64,000 nucleotides of DNA. It comes from Aquibaculum sediminis (GTDB lineage Bacteria; Pseudomonadota; Alphaproteobacteria; Kiloniellales; DSM-21159). A model generated the notes under the pieces. The model was not told the DNA's origin, made no database searches, and worked only from the letters and a program-made list of their open reading frames with translations. Shown here one piece after another: positions 55,500 through 64,000 of the stretch (positions within the stretch are counted from its first letter, which is position 1; each line of letters starts with the position of its first letter). The stretch is from the NCBI RefSeq assembly GCF_040712085.1, contig NZ_JBFCVK010000007.1, forward strand, positions 1 through 64,000. Direction: 5' to 3'. Both the position numbers and the translations under genes were made by a program.

Positions 55500-56593
55500 G
55501 CTGCCTCCTCTTCTTCATCACGGGGCAGAATAAAGGGCTCGAGGCCGGAAAGCCGCATCCAGGGCTTCATCTGCGGGACACGCCGGGGCGCCTTGCCCTC
55601 GACGGCAGCCGCAATGGCCTTCAAGTGTTCTGGGGTGGTGCCGCAGCAGCCACCCACGATGTTCAGGAGTCCATCCTTGGCCCAGTCGGCGATATGCTCG
55701 GCCATTTCTTCCGGTCCCAGATCGTAACCGCCGAACTGGTTCGGCAAGCCGGCGTTGGGATGCGCGGACACAAGCGTATCGGCGATCCGGCTCAACTCGG
55801 CCACGTGCGGGCGCAGCTCCTTGGGGCCCAGAGCGCAGTTCAGCCCGACCGAGAAGGGCGCCACATGGCGCACGGAATGCCAGAAGGCTTCCGGGGTCTG
55901 GCCCGAGAGCGTGCGACCGGAGAGATCCGTGATCGTGCCGGAGATCATGATCGGCACCGCATCGCCCAACTCGTCGAACAGACCGGTCAGCGCGAAGAGC
56001 GCCGCCCGCGCGTTGAGCGTGTCAAAGATCGTTTCCACCAGGATCAAGTCGGCACCACCTTCGATCAGGCCTTTGGCTGCCTGCCGGTAGTTCTCGACCA
56101 GCTCGTCATAGGTTACGTTGCGGAAGCCGGGATCCTCGACATCCGGGGACAGCGAGGCGGTGCGAGACGTCGGGCCGATCACTCCGGCCACGAAGCGCGG
56201 CTTCTCCGGCGTCTTCTCGGTCATGGCATCGGCGGCGTCACGCGCCAACTGGGCCGCACCGCGGTTCAGATCATCCACCGCCGATTCCAGGCCGTACTCC
56301 GCCTGGCTGATCGCGGTGGCGTTGAAGGTGTTGGTCTCCAGGATGTCGGCACCAGCCTCGAGATTCTCGCGGTGGATGTCGCGGATCAACTCGGGCCGGG
56401 TGAGAGCGAGCAGGTCGTTATCACCCTTCAAGTCGCGCGAGTGGTCGCTGAAGCGATCACCACGATAGTCATCCTCCTCCAGGTCAAGTCCCTGGATGGC
56501 GGTACCCATCGCTGTGTCGAGCAGAAGTATCCGTTCCTTGGCCGCTGCGTGCAGCGCCTTTCTTCGGGTCTTTCGATCAGTCATGAAATTCAA
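55496..56593 (-). CDS. metH: Methionine synthase, homocysteine-binding part
   Basis: The 365-residue N-terminal barrel of MetH as a separate gene. Zinc ligands are all present: Cys in VGLNCALGPKEL and the pair in NIVGGCCGTTPEH. It binds and activates homocysteine for methyl transfer from cobalamin in the partner. The start is a TTG at 56593 with GGAG five nt upstream and overlapping the upstream stop (TTGA); ATG at 56584 is the alternative. The ATGA junction with the C-terminal part is intact and in a different reading frame, so the split is not a sequencing error within one frame. Confidence 0.93.
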
Positions 56594-57453
56594 TGTAACT
56601 CCGTGATGATTGGATCGAGGCGCAGCGCCGAAGACGGCACTACGCTCTCATCGCTGTGGGCACCTGCTGCGCGGGCGGCGGCATTGAGCGGCCGCAGCCC
56701 GTCGTCGGCGAGCAGGCGCAGGCGTCGGTCAAGCGCCGCGGTGTCTTCGGGGGTATCGCCACCCCCGATCAGGTTCACACCTTCACTTTGAACGGCCCGG
56801 GTGAGCCAGTCGCCGCGAGCCCGCGAACCGTTGCGATAGATGATCGTGCCATCGACCTGCTCCAGGACGTGGTTCGAGTAAGCGACGGCGCCGGGCGTGC
56901 TCTGGAGGTAAAGCGGTGCCATGGCGCCCAGTTGGCGCCGTGCCTTCTCCGCCCCGCGCAGAAAGAGGGAAGCGCGACCGGTCCCCGGCGTCACATCCAG
57001 GGCGATCCCGTCGGCGCCCCCGGCGATCAGGCCTTCGGCCTGTGTCGCCACGGCAGCTTCGAGTTCGCCCGGCGACGCATCCCAGCCCTGGTCACGTACC
57101 AGCCCCAGCACGAAGCGCCGGCGGCCGCGACCGGGGATGGAATCCACTGCCTCGCAGGCGATCTGCGTCGCGACGAAGTTCAGGTAGAAGGCCTGGTCGG
57201 CCAGCCCCGCATCCTCCAGCGACAGCGGCGAAGCATCGAGCGTGTGACTGCGCACCACGTCGGCGCCCGCACGAAGATAGGCTTCGTGCACCGCCTTAAC
57301 CCAAACCGGTCGAGTGAGGCACAGCAATTCCAGCCGCCCTTCGTGCCCCCAGAGGTCGCGCTCAGGGTCGATGGGCTGCTTGCGCAGCTGGCGGCTGACG
57401 GCGCCGTCCGTCAACAGCACGCGCTGTGCCAGTGCCTCCTCCAGGCGTCGCAT
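56590..57453 (-). CDS. Homocysteine S-methyltransferase homologue lacking zinc cysteines
   Basis: A 287-residue protein with the Hcy-methyltransferase barrel: LLTDGAVSRQLRKQ, LLCLTRPVWVKAVHEAYLRAGADVVRSHT and the terminal GVNLIGGGDTPEDTAALDRRL. Where family members carry GGCCGT, this reads GGGDTP, so both C-terminal zinc cysteines are gone; no Cys occupies the first zinc position either. It may be a structural or regulatory subunit, or a methyltransferase that does not use thiolate chemistry. It sits between metF (1-bp gap) and metH, which ties it to methionine synthesis. Confidence 0.82.
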   Translation of the reverse strand: MRRLEEALAQRVLLTDGAVSRQLRKQPIDPERDLWGHEGRLELLCLTRPVWVKAVHEAYLRAGADVVRSHTLDASPLSLEDAGLADQAFYLNFVATQIACEAVDSIPGRGRRRFVLGLVRDQGWDASPGELEAAVATQAEGLIAGGADGIALDVTPGTGRASLFLRGAEKARRQLGAMAPLYLQSTPGAVAYSNHVLEQVDGTIIYRNGSRARGDWLTRAVQSEGVNLIGGGDTPEDTAALDRRLRLLADDGLRPLNAAARAAGAHSDESVVPSSALRLDPIITELH

Positions 57454-57454
57454 G

Positions 57455-58309
57455 TCAGGCCGCCTCTTGCAGATCGGGCCGGATCCCCAGCAGTCGACAG
57501 ATCGCCAGGGTCATCGGCGCCTTGTTGAGTGTGTAGAAGTGGAAATCCTCGATGCCTTCGGCGCGCAGATCGCGGCAAAGATCGGCTGCGATGACGGCAC
57601 CCACCTGGCCGCGGGTTTCCGGATCGTCCTCCAGCCCGGCAAAGCGCTCGCCCACCCAATCGGGCACCGTGGCGCCGCAGCGCTCGGCAAAGCTTTTCAC
57701 CTTGTTGAAGTCGTGCACCGGCACGATACCCGGGACCAAGGGCTGCGTGATGCCGGCGCGCACTGCACGATCCCGGAAGCGGAGGAAATCATCGATATTG
57801 AAGAAGAACTGGCTCACCGCCCGGTCGGCACCGGCATCGAGCTTGCGCTTGAGATGCTCCAGTTCGGCTTCGATGGACGGCGATTCCGGGTGGCCTTCGG
57901 GATAGCAGCCCACGCTGATGTCCTCGGCGCCCATACGCCGCAGCGACGCCACCAGTTCCACCGCCCCGGGATAGCCCTCCGGATGCGGGCGATAGGGCCG
58001 CGCCATATCGGGCATGTCGCCGCGCAGGGCCACAAAGCGCTTCACGCCGGCGTCCAGCCAGCTCTGCAACTGGGCGTCCACTTCGGCCCTCGGCTGCCCC
58101 ACGACGGTGATATGGGCGGCCGGGTCCATGCCCGGCGTATCCAGCAGAAGCTGCAGCCCCTTATTGCTGGACTCACGCCCGGACCCGCCGGCGCCGTAGG
58201 TCATGGACCCAAAGGCCGGGCGCAGGGGCGCCAGCTTCTTGGCCGTCTCGGCCAGTTGACGCTCTCCCGCCGGCGTGCGCGCCGGAAAGAATTCGAAGGA
58301 GAATCGCAT
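57455..58309 (-). CDS. metF: 5,10-methylenetetrahydrofolate reductase
   Basis: It reduces methylene-THF to methyl-THF, the methyl donor for MetH, with FAD and NADH. The 284-residue barrel starts MRFSFEFFPARTP with the catalytic Glu, followed by FGSMTYGAGGSGRESS and ALRGDMPDMA, both family motifs. It is second in the methionine operon; its ATG overlaps the regulator's TGA. Confidence 0.94.
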   Translation of the reverse strand: MRFSFEFFPARTPAGERQLAETAKKLAPLRPAFGSMTYGAGGSGRESSNKGLQLLLDTPGMDPAAHITVVGQPRAEVDAQLQSWLDAGVKRFVALRGDMPDMARPYRPHPEGYPGAVELVASLRRMGAEDISVGCYPEGHPESPSIEAELEHLKRKLDAGADRAVSQFFFNIDDFLRFRDRAVRAGITQPLVPGIVPVHDFNKVKSFAERCGATVPDWVGERFAGLEDDPETRGQVGAVIAADLCRDLRAEGIEDFHFYTLNKAPMTLAICRLLGIRPDLQEAA

Positions 58310-59286
58310 CAGATCACCTTCCTCGCAGTTTCTGCGTTATCAGAGTTGAGACTGTCATTGGCGGGCCGGCGCCCGAGCCAAAGGCCAACGGTCAAGGGAC
58401 CGCCGGCTAGAGAGTGCGAACGTTCCGCCACCAGACCCGCTTCACTCAGGAAATCGGTCATCCCAGCATCGGAGAAGCCCAGCCAACGATGGGCATGCTC
58501 GCTGCGCAGTTCGGCGCGTTCATGCGGCAGGAAGTCGACGACCACGAGCCGCCCTCCCGGCCGCAAGACCCGCGCCGCTTCCTTGATCGCCGCCGCAGGG
58601 CGCTGCGCGTAGTGCAGCACCATATGCAGCGTCACCACGTCAAAACGCCCCGCGGCAAAGGGCAAAACCGTCATCTCGGCATGACGCACCTGGCAGTGCC
58701 GCAGACCGGCCCGGAAAAGATTGGCCCGGGCCACGGTCAACATATCGCGCGACAGGTCGACGCCTATGGCACTGCGGGCATGATCGCCCAAAAGCTTGAG
58801 GACATGCCCGGCGCCGGTGCCCACATCGAGAAGGTCGTCGATAGGCTCGGCCAGGACGATCTCCCGCAAGGCGCTGTCCACCGTGTCGGTGTTGGCATGC
58901 AGCGCCCGCAGCCGGGTCCAGTCCGTGGCGTTGCGGCGGAAATAAGCGGCAGCCTTGACCGCCCAGGCTTCCTGCACCGCCTGAAGCCGCTCCAGGTCAC
59001 GCGCATGCAGCGGGTCTTCCGCCGGCAGCAGGTCGACGAGCTGGCGGGACAGTTCAGCCCCAAGCCCACGATCGGAAAGCCGATAGTAGGCAAAAGAGCC
59101 CTCCTGGTGCCGCTGGAGGAGACCTGCCTCCACAAGCAGCTTGAGGTGGCGCGACACCCTGGGCTGGGACTGGCCGAGAATCTCGACCAGGTCACTGACC
59201 GTGAGCTCCGCATGGGCACAAAGCGCCAGCACACGCAGCCGTGTCGGCTCCGCCGCTGCCCTCAGCCCCTGCAAAAGCACGTCCAT
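58309..59286 (-). CDS. ArsR-family repressor fused to SAM methyltransferase domain
   Basis: A 325-residue two-domain protein. Residues about 1-85 are an ArsR winged helix (LRVLALCAHAELTVSDLVEILGQSQPRVSRHLKLL); from about 110 a class I methyltransferase fold with motif I DDLLDVGTGAGHVLKLLG and RVLRPGGRLVVVDF. The ATG at 59286 is preferred (GAGG at 7 nt); an earlier ATG at 59307 has no ribosome site and lies on the palindrome. As first gene of the methionine operon it is probably a SAM/SAH-responsive autoregulator, comparable in role to SahR-type ArsR proteins; this role is inferred. Confidence 0.85.
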   Translation of the reverse strand: MDVLLQGLRAAAEPTRLRVLALCAHAELTVSDLVEILGQSQPRVSRHLKLLVEAGLLQRHQEGSFAYYRLSDRGLGAELSRQLVDLLPAEDPLHARDLERLQAVQEAWAVKAAAYFRRNATDWTRLRALHANTDTVDSALREIVLAEPIDDLLDVGTGAGHVLKLLGDHARSAIGVDLSRDMLTVARANLFRAGLRHCQVRHAEMTVLPFAAGRFDVVTLHMVLHYAQRPAAAIKEAARVLRPGGRLVVVDFLPHERAELRSEHAHRWLGFSDAGMTDFLSEAGLVAERSHSLAGGPLTVGLWLGRRPANDSLNSDNAETARKVI

Positions 59287-59306
59287 CCCTGGTCCTCGCT
59301 CGCTCA

Positions 59307-59324
59307 TATAAAGATATCTTTATA
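59307..59324. promoter_or_regulatory. Operator palindrome of the methionine operon
   Basis: A perfect 18-bp palindrome, TATAAAGATATCTTTATA, ends 20 nt upstream of the regulator's preferred ATG. It covers a likely -10 (TATAAA) that is preceded by TTGAAG (59340-59345) with a short 15-nt spacer. A dimeric ArsR protein bound here would block transcription; autoregulation is the simple reading. Confidence 0.7.
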
Positions 59325-59469
59325 CCCTTATGCTGCCGACTTCAAGAGGAGCAAAAGAGGCGCATGGTCATCGGATGCATCGCAGATCTGTCGGCGCCTG
59401 CTGCCCTGAGCGGTTGCACCGAGGGGGCCGATGGTCGATATGACCACTTCGTAATGGCAGGAGCGGAGA

Positions 59470-60000
59470 ATGACCGGAGCAGGCGAGAAAGCGGCGCCGC
59501 AGGGGAGCCCAGAGGCAAGCACCGTGGATCGAAGTGATCTGCGCGACGCCCTGGGCAGCTTTGCCACCGGCATCGCCATCGTCACCAGCATTGACGAGAC
59601 CGGCACCCCCGTGGGCGTGACGGTGAACTCCTTTTCGTCGGTCTCCATGGACCCGCCCCTGGTGCTCTTCTGCCTTGACCGGAGCGCCTTCAGCCTGCCC
59701 ACCTTTGTGTCGGCGGGCCACTTCGCCATCAACATCCTGGAAAGTGCGCAGGCCGAACTCTCCAAGCGCTTCGCCACCCCAATGGCCGACAAATGGGCGG
59801 GTCTGCGCTGGACTGCAGGGTCCGGGGGCATTCCGCTGATCCCCGGCTGCGTCGCCTGGCTGGAGTGCGCCCGCCATGAAGTGATCGAGGCCGGCGACCA
59901 TCTGATCCTGGTCGGCGAGGTCACGCGGGTGCGCAACGAGCCGGAGCGTGATGCACTGCTCTACAAGCGCGGCCGCTACGGCCACTTCGTCAGCGCCTAG
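59470..60000 (+). CDS. Flavin reductase-like domain protein
   Basis: A 176-residue FMN-binding split-barrel protein of the flavin reductase family, which supplies reduced flavin to two-component monooxygenases. Landmarks: LRDALGSFATGIAIVTS, GVTVNSFSSVSMDPPLVLFCLD, and the C-terminal YKRGRYGHFV. No partner oxygenase lies nearby; ribF follows 11 bp later, linking it to flavin supply. Confidence 0.88.
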   Translation: MTGAGEKAAPQGSPEASTVDRSDLRDALGSFATGIAIVTSIDETGTPVGVTVNSFSSVSMDPPLVLFCLDRSAFSLPTFVSAGHFAINILESAQAELSKRFATPMADKWAGLRWTAGSGGIPLIPGCVAWLECARHEVIEAGDHLILVGEVTRVRNEPERDALLYKRGRYGHFVSA

Positions 60001-60011
60001 AGACGTATCAC

Positions 60012-61034
60012 ATGCGCTTGATTCGCCACCCGCGCGCAACGCCACCTGAGTGCCGCAACGCGGTCGCGGTCATCGGCAACTTCGATGGCATCCATCGCGG
60101 TCACATGCACCTCCTGGAGCATGCCCGTGCGCTGGCGACAGCGCGAAACGCACCCTGGGGCATGGTCACCTTCGAACCGCACCCGCGGCGCCTCTTCGCA
60201 CCCGATCTTGCGCCCTTTCGGCTGACCCCGCTGCGAGTTAAGGCCCGCCTGCTGCAAAGCCTGGGCGTCGAGGTGCTCTGGGTGCTGCGCTTCAATCGGG
60301 CGCTGGCCGGCTTGACGCCCGAAGCCTTTGCCCGAGAGGTCTTGCATGAGGGGCTGGCGCTCAAGCATGTGGTGGTGGGAGCGAACTTTCGCTTCGGCAA
60401 CCGGCGCGCCGGTGATGTGGACGCGTTGCAGCAGTACGGGCAATCATTCGGCTTCGGCGTCAGCGGCCTCGGCATGGCTTCCGCGCCGGGCCAGGCGCAG
60501 GAAGTCTACTCCTCCAGCCTGGTCCGGGACTACCTGCAGGCCGGCAATCCGACCCGCGCGGCACTGCTGCTCGGCCGCTACTGGGAGATCGAGGGCCGGG
60601 TGCATCATGGCGCCAAGCGCGGCCGCGAACTGGGTTTTCCCACAGCCAACATCCTGCTCGGGCGCGATACGCTGCGCCCCGCCTTCGGCATCTATGCCGT
60701 GCGCGTGGCCGTGGAAGGCGCCTCGAGCGAGGGGCGCAGCACGACCCGCTGGCTGCCGGGTGTGGCCAATCTGGGCATCAGCCCCATGTTCAACTACGCC
60801 GAACCACTGCTGGAAGTGCACCTGATCGACTATCAGGGCGACCTTTACGGCCGTCATCTACGAGTGGCGTTTATCGACTACCTGCGGCCCGAAGCTCGCT
60901 TCGACAGCCTGGACGCCCTGAAGAACCAGATGACCGAGGACTTGCGCCGAGCCCGCGCCACGCTGGCCTGGGAAGACTGGCAGGGCAACTGGCCGGCCAG
61001 TTCCTTCCTTCCCATACGACCCGGCGAGTCCTGA
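60012..61034 (+). CDS. ribF: Bifunctional riboflavin kinase/FAD synthetase
   Basis: It makes FMN from riboflavin and then FAD. The 340 residues have an N-terminal FMN adenylyltransferase domain with AVIGNFDGIHRGHMHLL (nucleotidyl-transferase HxGH) and YSSSLVRDYL, and a C-terminal kinase domain with GRELGFPTANI and the catalytic-region LEVHLIDYQGDLYG. Co-transcribed with the flavin reductase gene. Confidence 0.95.
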   Translation: MRLIRHPRATPPECRNAVAVIGNFDGIHRGHMHLLEHARALATARNAPWGMVTFEPHPRRLFAPDLAPFRLTPLRVKARLLQSLGVEVLWVLRFNRALAGLTPEAFAREVLHEGLALKHVVVGANFRFGNRRAGDVDALQQYGQSFGFGVSGLGMASAPGQAQEVYSSSLVRDYLQAGNPTRAALLLGRYWEIEGRVHHGAKRGRELGFPTANILLGRDTLRPAFGIYAVRVAVEGASSEGRSTTRWLPGVANLGISPMFNYAEPLLEVHLIDYQGDLYGRHLRVAFIDYLRPEARFDSLDALKNQMTEDLRRARATLAWEDWQGNWPASSFLPIRPGES

Positions 61035-61065
61035 CTGGTGGGCGCATTACTGACCGGACGCGCGC

Positions 61066-61815
61066 TCAAACGCAGCGCCCGCCATCCACCGGCAGCTCGA
61101 TGCCGGTGATAAACTCCGCCTCTTCCGAGGCCAGCCAGAGGGCAGCCCGGGCAATGTCCAAAGGCTTGCTCATTCGCCCCAAGGGAATGGTTGCGACGAA
61201 GCGGGCCCGGTTCTCCGGCGTGTCCGGTACACCCATGAAGTGCTCGAGCAGCCCGGTCTCACCGATGACCGGGCAGATGGCATTCACCCGGATGTTGTCC
61301 GGAGCCAGTTCCACAGCCATGGACTTGGAAATCACGTTGGCCGCACCCTTGGAGCCGTTATACCAGACCAGGCCGGGGCGCGGACGGATGCCCGCCGTGG
61401 AGCCCACGTTGATCACGGACCCGCCGCCCTTGGCGCGCATGGCCGGCACGGTCGCCTTCGCCATGAGATAGATCGCCTTGACGTTGACGGCGTAGACCTT
61501 ATCGAAGGTCTCCTCGTCCACTTCCAGCATCGACTGGTTGCGGTGGGTGATGCCCGCGTTGTTGACCACGATATCCGCCTCGCCGAAGGCCGCGCGCGTG
61601 GCGGAGACGATCGCATCGATGCCGGCAGCCGTCGAAACGTCGCCCACAGCAGCGATGGCGGCCGCGCCGATGTCACCGGCAACGCGCTTGGCTTCCTCGG
61701 CGCGGATATCGGCGACACAGACCTTGGCCCCCTCCTCCGCGAACAGCCGGGCAATGCCTTCGCCGAAACCGCCGCCGGCACCGGTGACGATGGCAACCTT
61801 GTCCTTCAGTCTCAT
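61066..61815 (-). CDS. Short-chain dehydrogenase/reductase
   Basis: A 249-residue classical SDR. NAD(P) motif VAIVTGAGGGFGEGIA with Asp after strand 2 (VCVADIRAEE), favouring NAD; NNAGITHRN, catalytic Ser in NVGSTAG and the YNGSK Tyr-Lys pair; the C-terminal ITGIELPVDGGRCV is typical. Glucose-dehydrogenase-like or 3-oxoacyl-reductase-like activity cannot be separated by sequence. ATG at 61815. Confidence 0.9.
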   Translation of the reverse strand: MRLKDKVAIVTGAGGGFGEGIARLFAEEGAKVCVADIRAEEAKRVAGDIGAAAIAAVGDVSTAAGIDAIVSATRAAFGEADIVVNNAGITHRNQSMLEVDEETFDKVYAVNVKAIYLMAKATVPAMRAKGGGSVINVGSTAGIRPRPGLVWYNGSKGAANVISKSMAVELAPDNIRVNAICPVIGETGLLEHFMGVPDTPENRARFVATIPLGRMSKPLDIARAALWLASEEAEFITGIELPVDGGRCV

Positions 61816-61896
61816 GCAGCGTCCCTCGCTTCCATCTCTTGTTGCAGGATCATCCTCAAGTAGGGAGAGCAAGACAAGCCCGTTCCCGGGTTAGCC

Positions 61897-62700
61897 TCAG
61901 GGTATCTCCCGCTCACTTGCAGCCTGTTGGCCGATCTTCGCCAGGCTCTTTCGGTCGAGCCGCGGCGAGAGCAGCACGCGAGCGCCAGCCTCCAGCCCGC
62001 GCAGCACCGCGGCAAAGCTGCGCGCATCGGCCAAAGGGGCCGTCAGCAACCAGCGCTCGTCCTGTCGCTTCGGCACCGCTGCTGCCGCAATCTCGGTTCC
62101 GAGACGGGCAGCGTCCCACTCCGTCATCAGGCCCTCCAGGGCCGTCATTCCGTGCACTGCTCCCCCGAACGACTCCCGTTTCCTCAGGGAGGCATAACGC
62201 AGAAAGCGTGGATCCGGCGGCAGCGTCGCCAGACCGCCGCCGCGCAACAGAGGCGCGATCAGATTGCGCGGAAAGGGCAAGAGATCGGTCAAACGGTCAA
62301 CGGCCACCGGCATATCGGCAGGACAGGCACGCATGAGCCGCAGCACCTTATCGAAAAGCGGCGTCGGGTTGGAGGTAATCAGCAGCTTCGGCGGCCTGGC
62401 GCCAAGGCGTGCGGCCAGTTCAGCCTCCTCCTCCCGCGGGTCCAGGACCAGCAGGAGCAAGCCCAAGCAATCGGCGGCAATCAGCAGTTCGATGTGTGTG
62501 GGACTGTTGGGCAGAAGCACGGCCACCCGGTCGCCGTGGCCCAGCCCCCCTGGCACCGCTTCGACCAGACCGGCCGCCAGCGCCCGGCCGGCATGCGCCA
62601 GGGCCGGAGCCGATGTCGTGCGGCCGAGGAAGTCCACACTGCCTCGCCCTGCGTCAACATAGGCCTGCAGCGCCAACGGCGCCTGACGGCCCGCGGTCAC
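61897..62700 (-). CDS. Truncated AMP-binding (acyl-CoA synthetase-like) protein
   Basis: A 267-residue protein resembling only the N-terminal half of adenylate-forming enzymes (DRVAVLLPNSPTHIELLIAADCLGLLLLVLDPREEEAELAARLGARPPKLLITS). The phosphate-binding loop TSGTTG and the C-terminal catalytic lysine region are not found, so adenylation activity is doubtful. The start is GTG at 62700, within a GTGA overlap with the sucB stop, so it is translationally coupled to it. Either a decayed enzyme or a small protein repurposed for the dehydrogenase complex. Confidence 0.65.
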   Translation of the reverse strand: MTAGRQAPLALQAYVDAGRGSVDFLGRTTSAPALAHAGRALAAGLVEAVPGGLGHGDRVAVLLPNSPTHIELLIAADCLGLLLLVLDPREEEAELAARLGARPPKLLITSNPTPLFDKVLRLMRACPADMPVAVDRLTDLLPFPRNLIAPLLRGGGLATLPPDPRFLRYASLRKRESFGGAVHGMTALEGLMTEWDAARLGTEIAAAAVPKRQDERWLLTAPLADARSFAAVLRGLEAGARVLLSPRLDRKSLAKIGQQAASEREIP

Positions 62701-64000
62701 AGGTCCAGAAGCAAGCGCTCGGGATCCTCGATCGCTTCCTTGACCTTGATCAGGAAGGTCACTGCCTCGCGACCATCGACGATGCGGTGGTCGTAGGAGT
62801 GCGCGAGGTACATCATCGGCCGAACTTCCACCTGCCCGTTCACGGCCATGGGCCGTTCCTGGATCTTGTGCAGTCCGAGAATGCCCGATTGCGGTGCATT
62901 GAGGATCGGCGTGGAGAGCAGCGAGCCGAAGACGCCGCCATTGGTGATCGTGAAGCTGCCACCCTGCATCTCCTCGATCTTGAGCTTGCCGTCGCGCGCG
63001 CGGCCAGCAATCTCGCCAAGCGAGGATTCGATCTCCGCGAAGGACTTGCCGTCGCAATCACGAATGATGGGGACCATCAAGCCCTGGGGTGTCGAGACCG
63101 CCATGCCGATGTCGAAGAACTTGTTGTAGACAATCTCATCCCCGTCGATACGGGCATTGACCGCCGGCACCTCCTTCAGCGCCGCCACCACGGCCTTGGC
63201 GAAGAAGGAGGTAAAGCCCAGCTTCACCCCGTGCTTCTTCTCAAAGCCTTCCTTGTGCTTGGACCGCAGGGCCATGACGGCGCCCATGTCTACCTCGTTG
63301 AAGGTGGTCAACATGGCCGCCGTGTTCTGCGCTTCCTTCAGGCGTCGGGCAATGGTCTGGCGCAGCTTGGTCATGCGCACCCGCTCCTCACGCGGCGAGG
63401 AGTCGGCGGGAGCCGCCGTCGATTTGGGCTCGGCAGTGGGCTGGGAGGCCGGTGCCGGCGCTTGCGCTGCCTGCACCTGAGGCTTTGCCAGCAGTTCCTT
63501 GCGCCCTTCCACCACGGCCAGGACGTCTTCCTTGGTCAGGCGTCCCTTGGGGCCGGTCGCAGGGATGCGCGCCGGGTCCAGGCCATGCTCAGCCACCAGA
63601 TTGGTCACAGCAGGCGAAAGGGTCATGCTCGAGCTTCCGCCCGCGCTCTCCAGGAAGCTCTTCAGGTCGCGCGCCGTGATCTTTCCGCCTTCACCACTGC
63701 GCGGCACCGCACTGGGATCGAGGTCGCCGGTCGTCGCCTCTGCAGGGGCCGCCCTCTCGGGCTGAGCCGCCGCGGGTGCCTTCGCTTCGGGTTCCGCCGC
63801 AGCAGCGGGCTTGCTTGGCGCCGACTTCGCCCCCGCTCCACCGGCGGTGACAGCGCCCAGCACTTCACCCGGTTCGACAGAGGCGCCTTCCGCTGCATCG
63901 ATCCGCGTGAGCACACCGGCCACAGGTGCATTGACTTCGAGACTGACCTTGTCGGTTTCCAGTTCCACCAGGGGCTCGTCCGCGCCCACGCTGTCGCCTT
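62697..64000 (-). CDS. sucB: 2-oxoglutarate dehydrogenase E2 (dihydrolipoyl succinyltransferase), 5'-truncated by window
   Basis: About 434 residues are inside the window; the true start lies to the right of the edge. The lipoyl domain with the lipoylated Lys (VELETDKVSLEVNAPV), an Ala/Pro linker, an E3-binding domain (SPAVTNLVAEHGLDPARIPATGPKGRLTKEDV) and the catalytic domain ending YDHRIVDGREAVTFL (His and Asp of the active site) occur in order. The catalytic-domain sequence (RMTKLRQTIARRLKEAQNTAAMLTT, split here by this note) is of the succinyl type. Confidence 0.94.
   Translation of the reverse strand, partial: GDSVGADEPLVELETDKVSLEVNAPVAGVLTRIDAAEGASVEPGEVLGAVTAGGAGAKSAPSKPAAAAEPEAKAPAAAQPERAAPAEATTGDLDPSAVPRSGEGGKITARDLKSFLESAGGSSSMTLSPAVTNLVAEHGLDPARIPATGPKGRLTKEDVLAVVEGRKELLAKPQVQAAQAPAPASQPTAEPKSTAAPADSSPREERVRMTKLRQTIARRLKEAQNTAAMLTTFNEVDMGAVMALRSKHKEGFEKKHGVKLGFTSFFAKAVVAALKEVPAVNARIDGDEIVYNKFFDIGMAVSTPQGLMVPIIRDCDGKSFAEIESSLGEIAGRARDGKLKIEEMQGGSFTITNGGVFGSLLSTPILNAPQSGILGLHKIQERPMAVNGQVEVRPMMYLAHSYDHRIVDGREAVTFLIKVKEAIEDPERLLLDL

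Overview
The window is a GC-rich stretch of an alphaproteobacterial chromosome, most likely Rhodospirillales in the broad sense; I infer the group from gene content and did not run a search. Pointers are a gcrA cell-cycle regulator with GANTC sites in its promoter, an usg-family gene, a DUF6476/RluD divergent pair, an RpoH-type sigma factor, a serC leader RNA, a short-form-HisG helper gene hisZ, and a methionine synthase split into two genes. Genes are dense, nearly all housekeeping, and often joined by ATGA/GTGA/TTGA overlaps. The only sign of a mobile element is the tail of an IS110-type transposase at the left edge.

Left third (1-23.9 kb): IS110 tail, threonine aldolase, a small membrane protein divergent from rluD, rpoH, rplM-rpsI, a VOC protein, then a minus-strand anabolic run serC-serA-hisZ-purA with a clear promoter and a serC leader. 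Divergent from serC is a five-gene signalling operon: a periplasmic solute-binding protein followed by siaA-siaB-siaC-siaD (PP2C phosphatase, kinase, phospho-switch protein, diguanylate cyclase). Next come a MaoC hydratase, an AI-2E-type permease, an Mth938-domain protein with secF-secD-yajC, a DUF815 ATPase, and tatABC followed by surE-pcm-nlpD-like.

Middle third (24-44 kb): orphan ABC ATPase, ParB-like mini-protein, minCDE, a TRAP-type binding protein followed directly by an NCS2 permease with an extra C-terminal cytosolic domain, thiM-thiE under a TPP riboswitch, pyrE, a SAM hydrolase coupled to a queuosine-precursor-type transporter, a membrane LytTR regulator with a small partner, class I aldolase with a ThiE-like protein, a SulP transporter and ettA. 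Three related palindromic elements (two behind the NCS2 gene, one before ettA) form a dispersed REP-like family with covarying stems.

Right third (44-64 kb): gcrA with a candidate self-regulated promoter, a Bcr/CflA efflux pump, an aminotransferase, a secreted von Willebrand A protein with seven Ig-like repeats, TerB-like, usg, ctaA, a five-gene methionine operon (ArsR-methyltransferase regulator, metF, a homocysteine-methyltransferase homologue lacking the zinc cysteines, split metH) behind a perfect 18-bp palindrome, flavin reductase-ribF, an SDR, and the 2-oxoglutarate dehydrogenase E2 gene (cut by the window edge) coupled to a truncated AMP-binding protein.

No rRNA, tRNA or CRISPR array was recognised. 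The most unusual items are the solute-binding-protein-headed sia operon, the binding-protein/NCS2 permease pair, the degenerate third methyltransferase in the methionine operon, the repeat-built VWA protein, and the palindromic repeat family.
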